This document shows positions 58,001 to 64,000 of a stretch of DNA of 64,000 nucleotides, one piece after another. The DNA comes from Halichondria panicea (Eukaryota; Porifera; Demospongiae; Suberitida; Halichondriidae), in NCBI RefSeq assembly GCF_963675165.1, contig NC_087382.1:4689963-4753962 (forward strand), in the 5' to 3' direction. The translations under genes and the position numbers were made by a program. The notes under the pieces were generated by a model that did no database searches, was not told the DNA's origin, and saw only the letters and a list, made by a program, of their open reading frames with translations. Each line of letters opens with the position of its first letter. Position 1 is the first letter of the stretch.

Positions 58001-61000
58001 GCATGGTTGATGCTTATTGTAGCTCTCATAACAATACAGGTTCTGTGTTTCTATGGTATCTCTAATCTCTCCAGGAATAATTATTCCACAAAGTAATACT
58101 AATACCTAGGAATGCTTAACCTTACATGTGTAGCTCTTCTAAGAAGTATATAAATCTCATTTTAATTTCTTGAATGTACAGTTCCCAAGGTACTGTAGCT
58201 ATAGCTACATGTACGTACGTGTATTGACTTTGTCTGGTGCATTATCATAAGCTGATCTCAGAATAATGGACTGCCAGCCATTAAATTTTTATCCCAAAAT
58301 ATTTGGTGTACTAAACGGGTTACTCGAAGTGTTATGTATCTCTTGTATGCTAATATGTTGTCGTCGTTAGTAACGCTTGAGTTAACTGGTAGGATCATTC
58401 CATTTCGTTCCTGATATCATTCAAAAGGTTCCTTCACTGACCTCTCCCTTGTCTGTGATGGTCATCTTTGACCCCTGGGTATAGACCAACAGTGGCTGTA
58501 TTATAGAGGGTGGCCTGCTAACACAGGTCCAAACACATGCTATGGAGAGACTTTGGGGTCCATTAACCTGTCTGTATTATAGATGGTGACCTGCTTACAG
58601 GGTGACCACAATAGGCAAGTGTCAGTATAGCAGCTTGTACTCGTGAACCACACATATGTCCATAAATTAACTGTCTTAATTATGTACCGACTGTCAGTTT
58701 TGATGTCATGATTAGAATCTCTTGAACTGTGTTATTGCACACACCTTGTTAAACGGTACTGTCCGTTGCCATGGAGTACACGTACGGCTTTACCATTTCT
58801 ATTATTACGGGCTTTTGTTGACCGTCTTTGAAGCCCAGTAACTGCATTAGTTACTCGTCCAACTGGCAACATCACTCAGTGTCTGTTGTACTTTACACAT
58901 GAACTGGAAGCAAGTTAAAGCATCATCAGCCGTAAACAAAGTAGTCTTCATTATACAACATGCAGTGCACATTTTGTGTGTAATTTAAACAGATGCTTTT
59001 AGTCTCCACTTTGAAACCACTTTACAGCTCGTGTTATTGGTAATAGTTTTTGTAACTATAGAGTCTAGATAATGGATACCATTATACGGCTGCATTAAGT
59101 TTCATTGAAACTAGAGGCCTCAGAAGTTGGCACATCCAACCCACAATCTTTAGATCATGTCACTAATGGCCCGAGGCTGAGAATTTCTACGTATAGTCTG
59201 AAGCAATTAAATTTTTATGGGTAGTTCTGAGCTTCTTCATTTCTTTTGCATATTACCCTTACTTGACGAAGTTGCCAAGCAGTGTGTAATAACTACATTC
59301 CAGTTCGAGTAGATATTGCACCAAAGGCATAACCTATTGAATAAAATGGTGTCAGTTGTACTCGTCAGAATCAACTGCCAGGTTTGTTGAGACTGCTCTC
59401 ATTACTTTTGATATGATTTTGAAGGACCTCTTTCTTCATCTTAGCCAAAGTTCGATATCATAACTCTTTGGTACAGCCATTACTTTACTGCGGATGATTG
59501 ATTAGACTGAGGGCACTTTGTGTTGGCGTTTATTTTAGCTACTGCCTAAAACTACATGTGCAAATAATGACTTGTGAGTACGAATAAAATTTACACTATA
59601 CATTTACCTCCCCCCCCCCACACACACACACACACACTCACTCCACAGGTTCCAAACCCACCTCTCAACCCATTGGCAAATCATCGAGCAATGGCCGTGT
59701 CGCCGCAAATCCATTCCAAGACAGTAAGAAATCACTTCCAACAATCCCGTTCTCAGATCAGCCCAACACGCGGCGAATGATTGTCCTTCAAGAATACAAA
59801 GCCGTCGACAATCAAGGCCTGACAGTGCAGAGGGGAGAACAAGTTCAAGTCCTGAGCCAAGAAGGGGATTGGTATTATGCTCGAAACGAAACCAAGAAAC
59901 AAGGATTTGTACCGTGCTCACATCTAGTACTCCCGTACTCTGCAACAAGGACGAAGAAATCGCACACACACCCGATACGCCCTGTGGCAAGCAACTCGAC
60001 CATCCATGAAATGGAGCACGTGCACCAGGGTGGGGTGCCTATGTACCCAAGCCACTCGGCCGGTATACCGAGGCCTCAGGACGAGTTTATGAATCGAGCG
60101 AATGCGTTCGCACGACGTGGCAGTTCCCCTCAAGTGCTGGCCGTGAACGAAACGTGTAATAACAACAACGGAACGACCAATGGGATGACAGTAGCGATGT
60201 ACGAACAGAAATATTCGCCGTCCTCTTCGAGCGGTGTTGCCAGTATGAATGGACCGTCCTCTCCCAGTTTTCAGTCGCTACCCGAGAATTACTCACAGGA
60301 CATTAATGGGCCACATTCTAGTGGTAGCAGTGTGACACAGGAACGGACATCTCTCTCGAGCATCGAGGAGAATGGAATCGAACCACCCAACGGTTATCAC
60401 ATGCAGAATGGAGTCGGATTTGAGGAGCCTGGAATGCGATCGCAGCGTACGAACTCTGAATCAAGCCTCATGCACATGCAGGCACGCCCCCTACCACACC
60501 CACCTCCTCTGCCGAACCATGAGGGAGTGTATCTCGACAAGAGAATGCAGCACATTTATAGTACTATCACAAACGGCGAGAACCCACCACCAATCCCCCC
60601 CAGGGAGAGACCCCCTGCGCTCATGTCTCACAGTCAACCTTACCCCGATAGTGACGAGTATATTGCACCTGCTGACGCTGTTTTGGAACAGCCTGGACCA
60701 CATTTGGATAGACCTCGAGTTCAAAGTTTGAGCGATGTACGAGCGAGAGAAGGTCACAGACACGTTCAGTCGAACGTGGACTATTCGGAAGTATTCAAAG
60801 GCAAGAAACGTTCACACAGATCGAACGGATATCACCACGGGAACGATACGGCATCCGAACACAGCGAGGGAGGGTCTAGTAATCTCTCCTCCCGGCGAGG
60901 CAGTGGTTCACGACGAGCTCACGATCAAATTACCACCTCTAGAGAAGTCTTCCCCCACGAGGCTCGACCGAGTCTCGCCCATATACCTACCCAATCAACC

Positions 61001-62501
61001 TCCACACGAGTGGCTAAGTTTAGAAAGTGCCTCTGGGGCGTGTTTGTGGTGATAAAAACTTTTGAGTCCCAGGACGAGAATGAGTTGTCCGTATTGGAAG
61101 GGGAACATGTATCGGTATGGAATCAAGACGATCAGGATTGGTTCTGGATCGTGAAGCACTCTACTTCGGATGAGGGTTTCGTTCCAAGCCGGTTTCTCAA
61201 AGAAGTGGTGGCTTCTGAAGTTCAACCCACAAGTGGTGAGTATTCTCTGTAGACTTTCTGTACAATGCATACCCGAATAGAAACCAGGCACAATTGTTTC
61301 CATTATGATATTTACTTGAAGCAAGGTCTTGTAGTGTGTCTAGAAAAGCTCTAGTGATGCTCAGTATGTTTGGAATGGCCTCTTAAAAGTTGTTGGTTGT
61401 TTTTGCATTAATTTAAGAGCTTGTTTTATGTTTTTTCGATGATACACTCTCTTGAAACCCGAGTTAGGCTAATGTATGCAAAGTCCATTAAAGAAACTTA
61501 ATACAATAATTATATTACTGTCTAGTACGTGTTATAAACAACTCAGAAATTTAAGTCTTGCTTCATTAACTTATCGTCTGATAGTAGCATCAATTTTCCA
61601 AGCTTTGCCAAAGTGCCTGTTCGAATTAAGTGCTTTTGATGGACCATGCCCTAAAATAGAACTTATACGTTTTACAAGAGTGATTAAACTTATTGTTAGC
61701 GATTTAATCGGCGTGTTGTTGGTCCATTAAGTACAAGGTGTTGTGATAGTCCACTGCATGGATTGTGCTGGCTACGTGTAATTAGTGGCTGGAGCTTTTG
61801 GGCCAATTGTGTCAAATGTCGTGACTGTAATTAAATTGTTGGCTGTGTATCTAAAAGCCACGCACACTCCCCCAGAGCTTAGATTGCTATAATTTTTATT
61901 AGCTAATAGTACGTGTTTTCAATGCTCAACTCCTTTACTCTCTCTCTCCCCTATACTTGCAGTTTCTGTGCAATCCCACCAACTACCTCCGATTCCACCC
62001 AAACACCACTCAAACCACACCCACTCAGATACCGGACAATTCCGAAACCGCTCACACTCACAAGAATCCAGCAATCAAGTTAATCAAACCAATCAAGTCA
62101 ATCGCAATCGAGGGCGACTAAACTCAGGCGGAAGTTCTCGATCTCGTTCCAGTCTGAAAGCCAACCACTCTGTGACAAGCATCGAGAAAATGGAGATACC
62201 AGAGAGTCCCTCGACCACACCCCCTCCTCCGTATTGCGAGTACGAGCACACACACTCTCACCAGCCCGCCCCCACACATCCTCACCAGCCCGCCCCCACA
62301 CGTCATCACAGCCTCTCACAGCACGATGGTCACTCGTCACAGCAAGGTGTCGTGGCACAGATGCATCGGACACGCTCGCAAGGTCATGTGATCAGACAGA
62401 GACCACACCCACCCCCACCCATGCAGAGATTTCTGAGCCCACCAGAGACTTACAATTTACGATCTCCTACGACTTCTATTGACGATGGAACTCTTGTTTG
62501 A
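51584..62501 (+). CDS. Two-SH3-domain adaptor protein, 3 coding exons (isoform a)
   Basis: The coding exons are 51584-51641, 59649-61235 and 61963-62501 (phases 1 and 1; all GT-AG), giving 727 residues. Residues 1-20 read MSFFCAGSTSQNVKKKMKGG, a Cys plus basic cluster that could favour membrane association. SH3-1 spans about 63-117 (LQEYKA...GDWYYAR...GFVP). SH3-2 spans about 482-540 (VVIKTFE, ENELSVLEGE, DDQDWFW, GFVPSRFL). Between and after them are Ser/His-rich disordered stretches with class II SH3 ligands PPIPPRER (about 333-340) and LPPIPPKH (556-563), plus PPPPY (about 635-639), a WW-domain ligand. There is no catalytic domain, so it is an adaptor or scaffold. The overall layout recalls SH3 adaptors such as Drosophila Dlish, but I cannot assign an orthologue. 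If intron 2 is retained, the frame stops at 61252. Confidence 0.82.
52214..52484. repeat. Four-unit minisatellite (about 67-71 bp period)
   Basis: Units begin at 52214, 52284, 52351 and 52422 with the phrase gtggtcaccctcatagacag, followed by ggcacacatgctat and gagactttggggcccattaa. Units 1 and 3 carry attaatag where units 2 and 4 do not, so the true repeat is an A-B dimer. Diverged relatives lie at about 58495-58620. Confidence 0.85.
52985..53075 (+). repeat. Dispersed repeat related to 38160-38225
   Basis: The phrases atgcctcgaggcgtagc and acgaggaatacggtaaagct match the reverse complement of 38165-38212. They include the palindromic core gcctcgaggc. Two copies in one 64-kb window in opposite orientations suggest a short interspersed or MITE family. 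Confidence 0.5.
54992..55045. repeat. (GT)n microsatellite
   Basis: About 26 near-perfect GT units lie within the SH3 adaptor gene intron, not next to a predicted splice site. Confidence 0.9.
56810..56955 (+). CDS. Candidate alternative first exon 1b with TATA box (coding 56916-56955)
   Basis: ATG at 56916 opens 13 codons plus one base (MFSHLPEAWLSFR) before a GTGAGA donor at 56956. This phase is the same as exon 1a, so splicing to 59649 would give a 721-residue protein. TATAAAA at 56810-56816 lies about 105 nt before the ATG. It is not supported by anything beyond frame, donor and TATA. Confidence 0.4.
57885..57988 (+). CDS. Candidate alternative first exon 1c with TATA box (coding 57949-57988)
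   Basis: ATG at 57949 opens 13 codons plus one base (MSFYSGIKSSFKR) before a GTATGA donor at 57989, again phase 1. The start MSFY resembles MSFF of exon 1a, and both have a basic end before the junction. A TATATATAG run at 57885-57893 lies about 60 nt upstream. This is the better supported of the two extra first exons. Confidence 0.45.
57989..59648 (+). other. Intron before the large SH3 exon
   Basis: Non-coding. It contains diverged minisatellite relatives at about 58495-58620 (acatgctatggagagacttt). It ends in a C-run, about ten CA units and CTCACTCCACAG (59608-59648), the acceptor for the 1587-nt exon. Confidence 0.55.
61236..61962 (+). other. Last intron of the SH3 adaptor gene
   Basis: GTGAGT donor at 61236; acceptor with a long CT tract (actctctctctcccctatac then ttgcag) ending at 61962. 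There is an in-frame stop 17 nt into the intron. No other feature is seen. Confidence 0.75.
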
Positions 62502-62883
62502 ATTGACTACTTGAACAATTCTTTTTGCTAGTGTGTGACTGTGTGTGTTGTATTTAAGTCGACTTTGTATGTTTGTATAAATTATATACCCAACTTTGTA
62601 ATAATTATTGTGTTATGCGATTTTGTTTTGGTGTTTGATAAGATTATTAATTTTACATACAAATACGTATACCATAGAGACAGGGATTGGAAACGTTCAC
62701 GTGCCCCGGTATAATTATGTGCTCTATATATTATCTATGTGTATACATACCTTCCTAACAATACACGTAGATCTAATGTAATGTACGTATAGGCAGTATA
62801 AATTATGATAGATGATAATTTATTAATTTTTATTAGTGGTTATTAATTAAGATGAACCAACAACAAGCACGAGTTATAACTAT

Positions 62884-62942
62884 AATAAAATAACTATGTC
62901 GAGAATTTGAAAAATGTCAAAAATTAATGTTTATGTAATAAA
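62884..62942 (+). terminator. Candidate polyadenylation signals of the SH3 adaptor gene
   Basis: AATAAA occurs at 62884-62889 and 62937-62942, about 380-440 nt after the stop at 62499-62501, in an AT-rich 3'UTR. Confidence 0.45.
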
Positions 62943-64000
62943 TATTTCCCACCTACTACACTTTTGCCATGTAGTCTAGTGGGGTTTAACTGTCATAAAT
63001 TGGCACCTCAGGGCTATATAAGGGAAAATATGGCTCATAAATTGGCACCTCAAGCATATGCAACTAAAATTAAAATAATGGTGTTTTCGATAAATGAAGA
63101 TGAATGAAATGTCTTGCAAGAGAAACAAAATGTCATAAATGAAACACATAGAGTCGGGTGTAGTCTGTAAGACTAGTTCATCAAAAATTCTGCTGTGTGC
63201 TTGCAGAAGGAGCTGATTTAGAGACACTCTGGGAGACTAGCTGGCTCAGGCAGACTTGCTCACTAGCACTAGTACTGCACGCACTGAACTAGGTCTGTTC
63301 AGCTTCTGTATTCAAAGAAAAAGAAGCCAGTTTAATAATAATATAGGAGTGGCTATTTTAAGCTTACCTTTGCTTGCTTACTAGCCTGGCATAGCCAAAG
63401 AGAGCTAGCTGTGTTATTTTTTCTGGCTGGTTCAGTGCTGCAGTACTAGGTGGAGGGAGGGGCTGGCTAATTGCACAGAGAGGGGGAGTGGCTCTGTACC
63501 GGTCGCTTTGGAGGGAGGGGCTGGCTGCTCATAATATTATTCTGTCGCAAGGTGTGGACTGGAGCCCTGCATGGTACGTGGTGTGGACGAGCTCTCTTTT
63601 TCCTAGTTGTCTTCTTGTTTGAATAGTGTTGCTATGTGGTAGCCATGCGCAAGCTTATATAGCTGGATGGATAGCAACCAGTCAGCCAATCAGATGAGAC
63701 ATATATCAGTTAATGCACAGTGCCTCGGGGTTTATGACAGTAAACCACACCTCTCCCTCGGGCTTACGCCCTCGTAGTCGGGAGGTTTACTGTCATAAAC
63801 CCCTCTACACTGTACATTAACTAATACTTAAAACTACGTACACCAAAAATCGTAATTAGTACATGCACTCAAATCCTAATGGAAGTTATAATTTACGAAA
63901 CATTATTATAAAATTAATTATCAGCTTATACAGTTACTATAGCTACTAACACACACAAGTTATATAACACCGCTACAGTTCATTCGGCAGTTTTATACTT
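62943..64000. repeat. Non-coding right flank with repeats
   Basis: No gene is recognised. A short direct repeat (cataaattggcacctca) occurs at about 62994-63011 and 63034-63051. A second (ggagggaggggctggct) occurs near 63453 and 63510. The palindromic element at 63708-63823 is listed separately. Confidence 0.5.
63708..63823. mobile_element. Compact palindromic element (116 bp)
   Basis: The arms 63727-63746 and 63784-63803 are perfect 20-bp reverse complements (ggggtttatgacagtaaacc). The outer arms (agttaatg.acagtg) continue imperfectly to 63708 and 63823. The loop holds a smaller inverted pair (ccctcgggc/gccctcg). The phrase ggggtttaactgtcataaa near 62979 is related. It is probably a tiny MITE or hairpin element. 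Confidence 0.55.

Noticed and set aside
59604-59990. 128-codon minus-strand ORF opposite the first SH3 domain
   Set aside because: It is antisense to a well supported SH3 exon and includes the microsatellite at its end.

Overview
The window looks like a stretch of a metazoan nuclear genome, most likely a sponge (demosponge), but the species call is inference. The evidence is a 10-exon actin-related protein 3 gene with GT-AG introns, AT-rich spacers full of miniature inverted-repeat elements, long CA/GT microsatellites, and a tandem family of very long, almost intronless genes that join a Chlamydia-Pmp-like beta-helix repeat ectodomain to a multi-pass membrane domain. As far as I know, that architecture is typical of sponge and other aquatic-invertebrate gene models and has no assigned function.

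Left half (1-37,230): four plus-strand paralogues in tandem (4892-9817, 12649-19218, 23076-27602, 31286-36313). Each encodes a signal peptide, a conserved N-terminal region, a long array of about 26-residue GGAI...LxNN coils, a Cys-rich juxtamembrane module, 8-10 hydrophobic segments, and a proline- and tyrosine-rich cytoplasmic tail of about 125 residues. The tail ends in a PPxY-type motif and an ITIM-like VTYTEI motif, and some copies have lost one or the other. Coil number differs strongly between copies and shows recent in-frame duplications (240 bp in gene 2, 159 bp in gene 3, an 81-bp triplication in gene 4). Genes 1-2 share one promoter type and genes 3-4 another. All four appear to have a short 5'UTR intron ending just before the ATG. 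The spacers after genes 2 and 3 are near-copies of one another, giving an 8.2-kb duplication unit, with a truncated third copy after gene 4. The left edge carries an inverted copy of the promoter, TATA region and splice donor, so a fifth, divergent paralogue probably begins just outside the window.

Middle (37,230-45,000): two adjacent MITE-like elements, then the minus-strand Arp3 gene (10 exons, 44876 down to 39696, 417 codons plus stop), with CA-repeat tracts at several of its splice acceptors.

Right half (45,000-64,000): one plus-strand gene for a 727-residue adaptor with two SH3 domains, proline-rich class II SH3 ligands and a PPPY motif. It has a large 1587-nt central exon, a 3' exon, and three candidate alternative first exons (51.58, 56.92 and 57.95 kb), all with the same splice phase. 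Its long 5' region is non-coding and holds several local tandem duplications. Arp3 and the SH3 adaptor are divergent neighbours and both plausibly act in actin signalling. A functional link to the receptor array is only speculative.
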